From: Bifidobacterium sp. ESL0690
GTDB lineage: Bacteria > Actinomycetota > Actinomycetes > Actinomycetales > Bifidobacteriaceae
DNA: 64,000 bases
Direction: 5' to 3'
NCBI RefSeq assembly: GCF_029392315.1
Contig: NZ_CP113939.1
Span: 1,674,001-1,738,000, forward strand
The notes beneath the pieces are model-generated. The model made no database searches. It had not been told where the DNA came from and saw only the letters and a program-made list of their open reading frames with translations. Of this stretch, positions 27,565 through 36,588 are shown piece by piece. The translations under genes were made by a program, and so were the position numbers. Every line of letters starts with the position of its first letter. Within the stretch, counting starts at the first letter, position 1.

Positions 27565-28430
27565 TATATCTTATACACCACACTCAGCGGCGCGTGATCC
27601 GACCAGCGGGTGTCGTAGGAGGGGGCGCGGTCGATGTCGAATGACACGGCCTTTTGCGCCAGACCCGGCGTGGCCAGCTGGTAGTCGATCCTCCAGCCGA
27701 CGTTATTGTCGAAGGCACGTCCGCGCTGGCTCCACCACGTGTAGGGGCCCTGCACGTCGCCTGCGAGATTTCGCATCACGTCAACGAAACCGCATTGCGC
27801 AGGGTCGAGCCACTTGTCGACGTAGGCACGTTCGGCGGGCAGGAATCCGGAATGTTTCTCGTTAGCCTTGGCGTTTTTGATATCCAATGGGGTGTGAGCG
27901 ATGTTCATATCGCCGCACAGCAGCGCCTGACGCCCGCCTTTTTCGGCCTCGTCGCGCAGCTGCTCCATACGCTCGAGCATGCGGTCGAGGAAACGGTATT
28001 TCTGGGTCATCTTGTTGGGGTCATCGGTGTTGCCGGCATGTACGTAGACGCTGGCCACGGTAAGTTTCATACCCTTAGGCGTGGTGATGTCGGCCTCGAT
28101 CCACCGGCCGGAATCCACGTCGTCGCTCAAGTCCATCAGCCCGTAGCGCTGTTCTTCGATTTTCAGGTCCGAAAGCAGCCCGACACCGGCACGCCCTTTG
28201 ATACGGCAGACCTCGTCCATCCGTCCCAGCCCGTCGGCGGCATCCACTTTGCCGGCTTTCTCATATCCTTTAGCCATGGCATCGAAAATTGGGTCGATCT
28301 CCTCCTGCGGGGCGCGCACCTCCTGCATGCACCAGATGTCGGGGGTATTGGCGTCGGCCCAGTCGAGAACGCCTTTGCGTTTGGCCGCACGGATGCCGTT
28401 GAGATTCGAAGTAGTCACTGTTATGCTCAT
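27564..28430 (-). CDS. xthA: Exodeoxyribonuclease III family AP endonuclease
   Basis: Exonuclease III-type enzymes cut DNA 5' to abasic sites. Motifs of the EEP fold are present: TTSNLNGIRAA (Asn), WCMQEVRAP (metal-binding Glu), VASVYVHAG, LLCGDMNIAHTPLDIKN, GWRIDYQLATP and the terminal SDHAPLSVVY His. The ATG at 28430 is preferred over a GTG at 28508 because the product then starts at the conserved SITVTTSNLNGIRA. The length of 288 aa is normal. The stop abuts REPIN-like element A. Confidence 0.93.
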   Translation of the reverse strand: MSITVTTSNLNGIRAAKRKGVLDWADANTPDIWCMQEVRAPQEEIDPIFDAMAKGYEKAGKVDAADGLGRMDEVCRIKGRAGVGLLSDLKIEEQRYGLMDLSDDVDSGRWIEADITTPKGMKLTVASVYVHAGNTDDPNKMTQKYRFLDRMLERMEQLRDEAEKGGRQALLCGDMNIAHTPLDIKNAKANEKHSGFLPAERAYVDKWLDPAQCGFVDVMRNLAGDVQGPYTWWSQRGRAFDNNVGWRIDYQLATPGLAQKAVSFDIDRAPSYDTRWSDHAPLSVVYKI

Positions 28431-28494
28431 GGTCCCGACGATACACGCTTGCGTGGTCGCGACGGGCACAACTTTACGTTCGTTTGCAGAATAT

Positions 28495-28525
28495 GAAAAT
28501 CCCGCCACGTAAGGTGACGGGATTA
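28495..28525 (-). terminator. Terminator after the peptide transporter operon
   Basis: On the minus strand AATCCCGTCAC pairs with GTGGCGGGATT and runs into TTC, about 75 bases beyond the oppDF stop. Confidence 0.65.
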
Positions 28526-28598
28526 ATAGAACCTTCTATCGGATTTATCGGCGAATCTCAAGCTTCGTTAACGAGCCCGAGGCCCACCGAAACGAACC

Positions 28599-30623
28599 TC
28601 AGTCCAAGCCGAGCTTCAGATGGCCGCCAGGAATCGCGTCAAGCAGATCCTTGGTGTACTGCTTCTGCGGATGGTCGAAGACCTCGTCGGTGGTGGCATG
28701 CTCGACGAGCTTGCCCTTCTGCATCACCACGACCTCGTCGGCGATCTGACGAACCACCGCCAAATCATGGGTGATGAAGAGGTAGCTCAGGCCACGCTCT
28801 GCCTGCAGATCGTTCAAAAGTCGCAGCACCTGATCCTGCACCAGCACGTCCAAAGCGGAGACGGCTTCATCACAGACGATGACATCGGGGTTCAACGCCA
28901 TGGCACGTGCCACGGCGATACGCTGACGCTGGCCGCCGGAAAGTTCGTTCGGGTAACGTTGCATCACCGACTGCGGCATCTTCACAAGGTCGAGCAGTTC
29001 GCGCACGCGTTTCTCACGGCTCTTCTTGTCGCCGATCTTGTGGATGCGCAGCGGCTCCTCGATGGAGCGGTAGATCGAATACATCGGGTCAAGCGAGCCG
29101 TACGGGTTCTGGAAGACCGGCTGCACGTGCCTGCGGAAGTCCAGAAGCGACTTGCCTTCGAACTCGCTGATGTCCTTGCCTTCGTAGGTCACGGTTCCGC
29201 TGGTCGGCTTCAGAAGCTTCAGCACCATGTTGGCCACGGTGGATTTGCCGGAGCCGGATTCGCCCACGATCGCGAGCGTGGTACCGCGCTTGACCGAGAA
29301 CGACACGTCGTCGACGGCCTTGAACATTTCCTTCTTGCGCGGAAGTTTGAATTCCTTGGTCAAGTGGCTCACCGTGATGATGTGCTCACTTTTTTCAAGC
29401 GTTTCCTCGCCCTTGACATGATGTTCCATCAGGGAATCGGCGTTTTCGCCGTGTTCCTTGGCGGAGATGATGCGCTGCGAGGCCAGCGACGGCGCCGCCG
29501 CCACCAAGCGCTTGGTGTAAGGATGCTGCGGGTGCTGAAGCACCTCGAGCGAAGGACCGGATTCGACGACCTGACCCTTGTACATCACGACGATGTGCTG
29601 GGCGCGTTCGGCGGCCAGACCCAAGTCGTGGGTGATGAAGAGCACTGCCGTGCCGAGCTCGTCGGTCAGGGTGTGCAGGTGGTCGAGAATCCTCTTCTGC
29701 ACGGTGACGTCGAGGGCGCTGGTGGGTTCGTCGGCGATCAGCAGATCGGGCCGGCAGGCCAGGCCGATGGCGATGAGCGCGCGCTGCAGCATGCCGCCTG
29801 AGAATTCGTGTGGATACTGGCGGGCACGGGTCGCCGCATCGGGCAGACCGGCCTCTTGAAGAAGGCCTGCGATACGGTCGGTCATGGTGCTGCCGAGCAC
29901 GTACTGCTTGGCGATTCCCCACGCCTTGTCGTCGCTCACGCCGGCCTTGATCAGGTCATCGGCCACGCGCCAACGGGTTTCCGAACCGGGAACCCATTCG
30001 GCCGTGAAATAGTCCATCTTCTTCTTGGCTTTGTCGTCACTCACACCTGCCTCGGCAAGTGCCGCTTGCGCGGCCTTGAGCAGGTCGGGAAGTTCTTTGG
30101 AGCCGATGAAGGTCTCGTCGTCCTCGCTTTTCACCGCGACTTCGCCGCCGGCCAACGCCTTGGCCAGCTTCGAGCGCTTCTCGTGCGAGATGTCCATGTG
30201 GTTGGCTTTCAAAGCCTCTTCCACCTGGGTGCCGATACGCCAGACAGGGTTCAGGTTGCTCATCGGATCCTGCGGGACCAGGCCCATCTTGTCGCCGAGG
30301 ATCTGCTCATACTGCTTGCGCGTATAGTGCGAGATCTCCTCGCCTTCCAGCTTGATGGAGCCGCCAACAACATGGCCGGTGCCGGGCAGAAGACCCAGAA
30401 CGGCCATGGCCGACGTGGACTTGCCCGAACCGGATTCGCCTACGATTGCCACCCACTGGCCCGGGTAGACGTTGAAGGAGGCGTCACGCACCGCGTGTAC
30501 CGCGCGCTTGTCGCCGGTGGTGAAGTCGACCTTGAGATCCTTGACCTCGAGAATCGGCCCCTGCTCCTTCTGCATTTCGAAGAGTTTGTCGTTCTTTTCG
30601 TTTTCGCTATTCATTTCGCTCAT
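28599..30623 (-). CDS. Oligopeptide ABC transporter, fused double ATPase (OppD-OppF)
   Basis: Two ATP-binding cassettes in one 674-aa chain energise peptide import. Cassette 1: Walker A GESGSGKST at ~62-70, signature FSGGM at ~274, Walker B LLIADEPTSALD. Cassette 2: Walker A GESGSGKST, signature LSGGQRQRIAVARAMALNPDVIVCDEAVSALD, and an Opp-type C-terminus. In cassette 1 about 100 extra residues (~146-248) separate the Q-loop region from the signature, including two GVSDDKA segments. The start at 30623 follows GGAGGAAAACACG. It is the last gene of an operon behind the permeases. Confidence 0.92.
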   Translation of the reverse strand: MSEMNSENEKNDKLFEMQKEQGPILEVKDLKVDFTTGDKRAVHAVRDASFNVYPGQWVAIVGESGSGKSTSAMAVLGLLPGTGHVVGGSIKLEGEEISHYTRKQYEQILGDKMGLVPQDPMSNLNPVWRIGTQVEEALKANHMDISHEKRSKLAKALAGGEVAVKSEDDETFIGSKELPDLLKAAQAALAEAGVSDDKAKKKMDYFTAEWVPGSETRWRVADDLIKAGVSDDKAWGIAKQYVLGSTMTDRIAGLLQEAGLPDAATRARQYPHEFSGGMLQRALIAIGLACRPDLLIADEPTSALDVTVQKRILDHLHTLTDELGTAVLFITHDLGLAAERAQHIVVMYKGQVVESGPSLEVLQHPQHPYTKRLVAAAPSLASQRIISAKEHGENADSLMEHHVKGEETLEKSEHIITVSHLTKEFKLPRKKEMFKAVDDVSFSVKRGTTLAIVGESGSGKSTVANMVLKLLKPTSGTVTYEGKDISEFEGKSLLDFRRHVQPVFQNPYGSLDPMYSIYRSIEEPLRIHKIGDKKSREKRVRELLDLVKMPQSVMQRYPNELSGGQRQRIAVARAMALNPDVIVCDEAVSALDVLVQDQVLRLLNDLQAERGLSYLFITHDLAVVRQIADEVVVMQKGKLVEHATTDEVFDHPQKQYTKDLLDAIPGGHLKLGLD

Positions 30624-30640
30624 CGTGTTTTCCTCCGCAC

Positions 30641-31618
30641 TCACGCCGTACGGCTCTTGGGGTCAAGCGCGTCCTTGACGGCATCGCCCATCATGATGAA
30701 GGCGAGCACCGTAATGGCCAGCGCGGCCGACGGATAGAAGAGAACCGAGGGGTCGGTGCGCAGGATGGTTTGCGCATTGGAGATATCGCCGCCCCAGCTC
30801 ACGGTGGTGCTCGGCAGGCCGATACCAAGGAAGCTCAGCGTCGCTTCGGAAACGATGTAGGTGCCCAGCGAGGTGGTGGTCACCACGATGATCGAGGCCA
30901 TCGAGTTGGGCAGGATATGCCGCATCAGGTTGCGCCACGGCGTGGAGCCCAGCGCGGTGGAAGCCGTGTTGAACTCAAGGTTCTTGGTTTCCATCACCGC
31001 TCCTCGCGATATTCGCGCGGTCTGCGTCCAGCCGAACAGCGTCAGGACAAGCACGATCTTCCATACCGACCCGGAGGTGCGGAACATCTGCAGCACGACG
31101 ATGGCGCCGAGCAGCAGCGGGATGGCCATGAAGATGTCGGTGAAACGGCTCAGCACCGCGTCGATCCAGCCGCCGAAGAAGCCGGCGAGGGCGCCGATCA
31201 GGGAGCCGACGACCATGACCAGGAGCGTGGTCAGGATGCCGACGCTCAGCGAGGTGCGGGTGCCGTAGACGGTGCGGGTGAAGACGTCGCAACCCTGGGT
31301 GTCATAGCCGAAGGGATGGCCGGGACTGCTTTTGTCGAGGGAATGTTCCAGCTGGCAGAAATTGGGGTTCTGGCGAGTGAAGACGCCCGGGAACAGCGCC
31401 ACGAAGATGACGCAGAGAATCAATATCGCCGCCACGATGAACAGCGGGTTCTTGCGCAACGTCCTCCACGCATCGGCCCACATGCTGGTGGCGGGTGCCG
31501 ATTCGTCGACCGAATCGACATCCTGCAGCTTCACTGCATCGGCAGGCGCCACATAACGTTCCTGCCCGGGAAGCACACGGGAATTGGCCATAGTAGTTTC
31601 TGAATTCTTGTCGCTCAT
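30641..31618 (-). CDS. Oligopeptide ABC transporter permease (OppC/DppC type)
   Basis: This inner-membrane permease of a peptide importer has an N-terminal OppC_N segment (WRTLRKNPLFIVAAILILCVIFVALFPGVF), then about five further helices and the EAA-type loop ISRGAVMETKNLEFNTASTALGSTPWRNLMRHILPNS, which docks on the ATPase. The start at 31618 (MSDKNSE) follows GGGAGGAG. It is 17 bases after the OppB stop and 17 bases before the ATPase start. The length of 325 aa is normal. Confidence 0.93.
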   Translation of the reverse strand: MSDKNSETTMANSRVLPGQERYVAPADAVKLQDVDSVDESAPATSMWADAWRTLRKNPLFIVAAILILCVIFVALFPGVFTRQNPNFCQLEHSLDKSSPGHPFGYDTQGCDVFTRTVYGTRTSLSVGILTTLLVMVVGSLIGALAGFFGGWIDAVLSRFTDIFMAIPLLLGAIVVLQMFRTSGSVWKIVLVLTLFGWTQTARISRGAVMETKNLEFNTASTALGSTPWRNLMRHILPNSMASIIVVTTTSLGTYIVSEATLSFLGIGLPSTTVSWGGDISNAQTILRTDPSVLFYPSAALAITVLAFIMMGDAVKDALDPKSRTA

Positions 31619-31635
31619 TTGGTCTCCTCCCTTAC

Positions 31636-32562
31636 TCACGCGTACCTGATACGCGGATCAAGCGCCGCGTAAAGCATATCGACGATCAAGTTGCATACCA
31701 CGAATATCAAGGTCAGCAGAGTAACGATGGAAACGACCATGTTGCTTTCGCCCTTGAGGATGCTCTGGTAAGTCAGGAACCCGATGCCGTGCACGTTGAA
31801 GATCGTTTCGGAAATCATCGCGCCGCTCATGAGCGCACCCAAGTCCTGCCCAAGGTAGGTGACCACGGGAATCAACGAGTTGCGCAGCACGTGGCGCACG
31901 ATGACGGAGCGGTTGCTCATGCCCTTGGCGCGTGCGGTGCGTACGTAATCCTCGGCGATGTTCGAGGAGACTTCGGAACGCGTGAGCCTGATGATATAGG
32001 CCATCGAAACGGAACCGAGCACTACGGCCGGCATCAGCAAATCGAGGAAACCGGGATCATTGCCCGCGGTGACCGGCAGCAGACGCCATTTGACACCGAG
32101 GAAATACTGAGCCAGGAAACCGGTGACGAAGGTCGGCACGGAAATCAGAAGCAGGGAGACGATAAGAATGACGGAATCGTACCACTTCCCCTTTTTCAGG
32201 CCCGAAATGATACCGAAGACCACGCCGAAAACGGCTTCGAAGACGAACGCCATCAGCGCCAGCTTGATCGTGACCGGGAAGGCCCGGCCGATCTCGCTGA
32301 TAACCGGCTGACCGGCGAACGTGTTGCCGAAATTGAGTGTCAGCGCGTTCTTCAGGAACAGCAGATACTGGATGATGAATGGCTTGTCAAGGTTATATTC
32401 CGCGCGAATCTGGGCTGCGACCGCAGCATTGACTGGCTTGTCGCCGAACATCGCCTTCACCGGGTCGCCGGGAAGCGCGAAAACAAGGGCGTAGACCAAC
32501 AATGTTGTGCCGAGAACCACGGGGATCATCTGCAGGATACGGCGCAGAAGATACTTGCCCAT
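31636..32562 (-). CDS. Oligopeptide ABC transporter permease (OppB/DppB type)
   Basis: The typical OppB start GKYLLRRILQMIPVVLGTTLLVYALVFALPGDP is followed by five more helices and the EAA loop EDYVRTARAKGMSNRSVIVRHVLRNSLIPVVTYLGQDLG. The ribosome-binding site TAAGGAG precedes the ATG. It pairs with the OppC-type permease downstream. The nearest upstream genes are two peptide-binding proteins on the same strand. Confidence 0.94.
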   Translation of the reverse strand: MGKYLLRRILQMIPVVLGTTLLVYALVFALPGDPVKAMFGDKPVNAAVAAQIRAEYNLDKPFIIQYLLFLKNALTLNFGNTFAGQPVISEIGRAFPVTIKLALMAFVFEAVFGVVFGIISGLKKGKWYDSVILIVSLLLISVPTFVTGFLAQYFLGVKWRLLPVTAGNDPGFLDLLMPAVVLGSVSMAYIIRLTRSEVSSNIAEDYVRTARAKGMSNRSVIVRHVLRNSLIPVVTYLGQDLGALMSGAMISETIFNVHGIGFLTYQSILKGESNMVVSIVTLLTLIFVVCNLIVDMLYAALDPRIRYA

Positions 32563-32681
32563 CGGTTAACTCCTTATTTTCCTAAGCCGAGGATCTGCCA
32601 AATGGCTTGAAAGCACTGATAACCCTTTCGGCTTTTAGACATATGCCTGTAAGTGTAGCGCAGACACAAGTCAAGAATGTT

Positions 32682-32722
32682 TAAAAAATGTGAAGGTGAT
32701 GTCATTGCGAGATCACCTTCAC
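32682..32722 (-). terminator. Terminator after the first peptide-binding protein gene
   Basis: GTGAAGGTGA pairs with TCACCTTCAC, followed on the minus strand by ATTTTTTAAAC. It separates the binding-protein gene from the permease genes and may allow partial read-through. Confidence 0.8.
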
Positions 32723-32762
32723 ACGGATTTTCCTTTTATTTCAAAGCGAAACAGACCTATGG

Positions 32763-34400
32763 TTATTTATGCAATTGGCTGTATACCGGCATATTCTCCC
32801 AATCGGCCACCAGGCCTTTCAGCTTCTTGGAAGCCACGCCGTGAGCATTGTCATAATACATGGGAATCGCCGGAAGGTCATTCAGGAGGATTTCCTGCGA
32901 CTGGCTGTAGATGGCGTTGGCTGCGTCGGTGGAAGGCGCCGCGTAGGCCTGATCCATCAGCGCATCGAATTTCTGGTTGCTGTAGTCCCCGTCGTTGGAA
33001 CCGTTGCCGTGGGCCGCGGCGGAATCATATTCCTGGAACAGGTAGTTCTCGGCCGAAGGGTAATCAGGCTGCCAGCCGGAACGGAAGCCGCCTTTGATGC
33101 TGCGCTTGTCGACGGCGTTGCGGAATTCCTGGAAGGTCGGCATCGGGTCGGCGGAGGCGTCGATACCCAGGGTGTTCTTGATGGAATTGATCATGGCGTC
33201 GTAAATGGCCTTGTTGCCGCCGTCAGTGTTGTAGGAGATCGTGAATTTGTCATTGTCCTTGGAAATGGCATTGGCCTTGGCCCAAAGCTCCTTGGCCTGG
33301 GCTGCGTTGTAGACGAGGTTATCTTTGCCCTTAAGATCCTTGGAGAATCCCGGGGTCTTGGGTGAGGTGAAATCGACCGGCTGGGTGCCCGTGCCGTTGA
33401 GTACCTTCTTGATGATCCCCTTTCGATCGATGGCCTTGGAAATGGCCTGACGGCGCAGCGTGCCTTCCTCGGTGCCCGAAACGAAATGCGGCAGGTTCGA
33501 AGGAATGGTGAACATCTGGATCACCGAACCGGCCTGATTGTAGGCCTGCAGGTTCGCATCGGTCTGGAAGCTCTTGGTGTCGGCGGTAGGTACGGTATCG
33601 AGTACATCGAGGTTGCCTCCCTGCACATCGGCGTAAGCGGAGTCCACCTTGGTGTAAATCTTGAACGTGACACCGTCGTTCTTCGGCTTCACATTACCCT
33701 TGTACAGGTTGTTGCGAACCAGACGGATTTCGGTGTTATGGTTCCAGCTTTCCAGCTTGTACGGGCCGTTGCCCAAAGGAGCGTTGCCGAACGCCTTGGG
33801 ATTCTTATAGAAGCTTTCCGGCAACGGCGCGAAGGCGAGGTAGCCGACCTTGATGGGGAACGTCGCGTCCGGCTTCGACATCGTGACGGTGAAGGTCGTA
33901 TCGTCGACGTCCTTGAGACCGGCGAGCTGCTCGTCACCTTTGAGGCTACCGACCTTCTGCAGGTCGTCATAGCCCTGGATGGTGGAGAAGAAGGACGAGC
34001 ACTTCTGCGCGTTCTTCACATTGGCGACATAGCTCCACGCCTTCGTGAAGGACTTCGAGGTCACCGGCGTGCCGTCGCTGAACTTCCAGCCCGGCTTGAG
34101 CTTGACGGTATATTGCGTCGAGTTCGCGTTGCCTTCGATCGATTGGGCCACCTCGTTGGAAGCCTTGCCCTTGGCATCGAAAGAGACCAGCCCCGCAAAA
34201 ATCAGGGAATCCGGGCGGTTGCCGCCGGATTCGTTGGTGTTACCTGGTATCAGCGGGTTCTGCGGCTCCGTGTCGAATGCCGTGATGACGCTTTTCGAGT
34301 CCTTTTGCCCGGAATCGCTTCCGCCGTTCGCGCCACAACCGGCGAGCAGCATACCCATGGAACACAGCACGGCGGAAACCGCCAACAGTCTTCTCTTCAT
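32763..34400 (-). CDS. Peptide ABC transporter substrate-binding lipoprotein 1
   Basis: This is a family 5 (SBP_bac_5) extracellular solute-binding protein. The signal peptide MKRRLLAVSAVLCSMGMLLAGC ends in a lipobox (LAGC), so it is anchored at Cys 22. The body includes YTVKLKPGWKFSDGTPVTSKSFTKAWSYV and RRQAISKAIDRKGIIKKVLNG, standard for oligopeptide-binding proteins. The length is 545 aa. It is a clear paralogue of the next gene upstream and probably feeds the OppBC-DF transporter. AAGGA precedes the start. Confidence 0.94.
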   Translation of the reverse strand: MKRRLLAVSAVLCSMGMLLAGCGANGGSDSGQKDSKSVITAFDTEPQNPLIPGNTNESGGNRPDSLIFAGLVSFDAKGKASNEVAQSIEGNANSTQYTVKLKPGWKFSDGTPVTSKSFTKAWSYVANVKNAQKCSSFFSTIQGYDDLQKVGSLKGDEQLAGLKDVDDTTFTVTMSKPDATFPIKVGYLAFAPLPESFYKNPKAFGNAPLGNGPYKLESWNHNTEIRLVRNNLYKGNVKPKNDGVTFKIYTKVDSAYADVQGGNLDVLDTVPTADTKSFQTDANLQAYNQAGSVIQMFTIPSNLPHFVSGTEEGTLRRQAISKAIDRKGIIKKVLNGTGTQPVDFTSPKTPGFSKDLKGKDNLVYNAAQAKELWAKANAISKDNDKFTISYNTDGGNKAIYDAMINSIKNTLGIDASADPMPTFQEFRNAVDKRSIKGGFRSGWQPDYPSAENYLFQEYDSAAAHGNGSNDGDYSNQKFDALMDQAYAAPSTDAANAIYSQSQEILLNDLPAIPMYYDNAHGVASKKLKGLVADWENMPVYSQLHK

Positions 34401-34734
34401 CCCTCTGTCCTTCTCTGCTATCTGTTATCGTCATGCCCGGATATCAACCACGATCCGGACGGAAATTGTTACGTCTGTGATAAGTTCAGCCGTAAACTGT
34501 CATTGAAGCGCATTCATGTTACGAAAGTGCAAAAACGAACACTATACGGACACCAAAAGCCGACAACGAAAAGCGTGACGCCCAATAAGACGCCGCCCCG
34601 GCCGGCATGGAATGTGAAAACGTGGGTAAACATATGAAAAGGGAGCGCATGTACGAACACGCGCTCCCTTGCAATCATCGGACTTTCCACCCGGCGCTCA
34701 ACAACACGGGCCGGGAGGAACGTTCAGCGATGCA
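34401..34734. other. Intergenic region between the two peptide-binding protein genes
   Basis: This holds the leader and probable promoter of binding protein 1 and, at 34636-34670, a strong terminator of binding protein 2. Otherwise I see nothing. A separate promoter would let the two paralogues be expressed independently. Confidence 0.5.
34636..34670 (-). terminator. Terminator after the second peptide-binding protein gene
   Basis: The ten-base stem AAGGGAGCGC/GCGCTCCCTT is followed on the minus strand by TTCATATG. It lies 65 bases after the stop. Confidence 0.7.
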
Positions 34735-36390
34735 TCACTTGTGCATCTGGATGAAGGTCGGGTAGGACTGCCAATCGATGGCGAAGCCCTTGACGCCCTT
34801 CGCGGCCACACCGTCATTCGCCATGTAATAGAGCGGGATGGCGGGCAGGTCGTTCAGAAGCACTTCCTGAGCCTGCTGGTAGTACTTGTTCGCCTCGTCG
34901 ACGGACTTGGCGGCATAGGCCTTGTCGGTCAGCTCGTCGAACTTCGGGTTGCTGTAATCGCCGTCGTTGGAGCCGTTGCCGTGACCTGCGGAACTCGAGA
35001 AGTTCTGGACCAGATAGTTCTCGGCGGAAGGATAATCAGGCATCCAGCCGGAACGGAAACCGCCCTTGACCTTGCGGTTCGAGATGGCGTCGCGGAATTC
35101 CTGGAAGGTAGGCAGAGGATCGGTGGCAGTGACTCCGGAACCAAGGGTGTTGTTGATGGAGTTGACCATCGCGTCGAAGACGGGCTTGGAGGTACCGTCG
35201 GAGTTGTAGGCGAGCTTCAGCGTATCGGTGTCCTTCGAGATGGCGTTGGCCTTGGCCCACAGTTCCTTGGCCTTCTTCGGGTTGTACTTGAGGTTCTCGT
35301 TGCCCTTGAGCGTTGCGGAATAGCCCGGGATCACCGGGGCGGTGAACTCATGGGCGGGCTCGCCGGTGCCGTTGAGCACCTTCTTGACGATGGTGTTGCG
35401 ATCGATGGACATGGAGATGGCCTGACGACGCAGCGTGCCTTCCTCGGTACCGGCCTGGAAGTGAGGAAGATCGGAAGGAATGGTGAACTGCTGAATCGAG
35501 GAACCCGGCTTGTTGTAGGCCTGCAGGTTGGAATCCGTCTGGAAGCTCTTGGTGTCCTCCGGCGGGATGGCGTTCATGCCGTCAAGGTGCCCGGCCTGAA
35601 TATCGGCATAGGCAGCGCTGGACTTGGTGTAGACCTTGAAATCGACGCCATCGTTCTGCGGTTTGTCTTCGCCCTTGTAATAAGGGTTCTTCAAAATCTT
35701 GATATCGGTGTTGTGGTTCCAGGAATCGAACTTGTAGGGGCCGTTGCCGACGGGCTTGTTGCCGAAGGCCTTCGGGTCCTTGAAGAAGACATCAGGAAGC
35801 GGTGCGAAACCGGAATAGCCGACCTTGACCGGGAAAGTGGCGTCCGGGGAATCCAGATCGACGGTGAAGGTGGTGTCATTGACGACCTTCAGGCCGGAAA
35901 GCTGTTCGTCGCCCTTGAGCGAATCGGCTTTCTGCAGATCTTTGTAACCCTTGATGGTGGAGAAGAAGGACGAGCACTTCTGCGCGTTCTTCACATTGGC
36001 CACGTAGCTCCAGGCCTTGGTGAAGTTTTCGGCCTTGACCGGGGTACCGTCGCTGAATTTCAGACCCGGCTTCAGCGTGATCGTGTATTGCGTGCCGTCA
36101 GCATTCGGCTTGATGGACTGCGCTTCGTCGTTGACGGGGTTGCCTTTGGAGTCGAAACGAACCAGCTGCGAGAAGAGGCCGCGCAGGACCATGCCGCCGC
36201 CGGATTCGTTGGTATTGCCCGGAACGAGTGGGTTCTGGGGTTCTGTGTTGAAGATGGAAATGATGTCTTTGCCGTCCTTGGACGCCGAGCTCGACGAAGA
36301 GCTTGAACCGGAGCCGGAGCCGCCGCAAGCGCTCAAGAGCATGGCCGCCGAGCAGACTACAGCTGCGAGGGCCAGACCTTTCTTCTTCAT
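34735..36390 (-). CDS. Peptide ABC transporter substrate-binding lipoprotein 2
   Basis: This is a second SBP_bac_5 lipoprotein (lipobox LSAC, Cys 22, then a Gly/Ser-rich tether). It is 551 aa and similar to its neighbour throughout, for example YTITLKPGLKFSDGTPVKAENFTKAWSYVANVKNAQKCSSFFSTI. Such pairs usually widen the peptide range of one transporter. AGGAGAAATCTT precedes the ATG. Inverted repeats lie in the leader at 36418 and 36448. Confidence 0.94.
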   Translation of the reverse strand: MKKKGLALAAVVCSAAMLLSACGGSGSGSSSSSSSASKDGKDIISIFNTEPQNPLVPGNTNESGGGMVLRGLFSQLVRFDSKGNPVNDEAQSIKPNADGTQYTITLKPGLKFSDGTPVKAENFTKAWSYVANVKNAQKCSSFFSTIKGYKDLQKADSLKGDEQLSGLKVVNDTTFTVDLDSPDATFPVKVGYSGFAPLPDVFFKDPKAFGNKPVGNGPYKFDSWNHNTDIKILKNPYYKGEDKPQNDGVDFKVYTKSSAAYADIQAGHLDGMNAIPPEDTKSFQTDSNLQAYNKPGSSIQQFTIPSDLPHFQAGTEEGTLRRQAISMSIDRNTIVKKVLNGTGEPAHEFTAPVIPGYSATLKGNENLKYNPKKAKELWAKANAISKDTDTLKLAYNSDGTSKPVFDAMVNSINNTLGSGVTATDPLPTFQEFRDAISNRKVKGGFRSGWMPDYPSAENYLVQNFSSSAGHGNGSNDGDYSNPKFDELTDKAYAAKSVDEANKYYQQAQEVLLNDLPAIPLYYMANDGVAAKGVKGFAIDWQSYPTFIQMHK

Positions 36391-36417
36391 AAGATTTCTC
36401 CTATCCTTTTGTCTTAT

Positions 36418-36467
36418 TGCACAGAAACCTGTGCATCAAACAAAAAAGGTCGACAAATATGTCAACC
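36418..36467 (-). promoter_or_regulatory. Candidate operator/promoter ahead of binding protein 2
   Basis: There are two palindromes: TGCACAGAAACCTGTGCA at 36418-36435 and GGTCGACAAATATGTCAACC at 36448-36467 (8 of 10 positions symmetric). The second contains a TTGACA-like -35 on the minus strand. They resemble repressor sites, but I do not recognise the regulator. Confidence 0.45.
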
Positions 36468-36588
36468 TCATTGCTTTTCACTTTAATTTATACGCTGGCT
36501 TATGGATTATGCAAGTTAACATTCATGTAATAAAGAACTGAAATTCAGCACACACAACGTAATTCAGCATGAAACGGATTTTCCTATT

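Noticed and set aside
32080..32620. Possible plus-strand gene opposite the OppB permease
   Set aside because: Only a shadow frame; the permease has full membrane and EAA-loop signatures.
34669..36306. A 545-codon open frame on the plus strand opposite peptide-binding protein 2
   Set aside because: It mirrors the codons of the real lipoprotein gene, has no ribosome-binding site and no recognisable domain. Long antisense frames are common in GC-biased codon sets.
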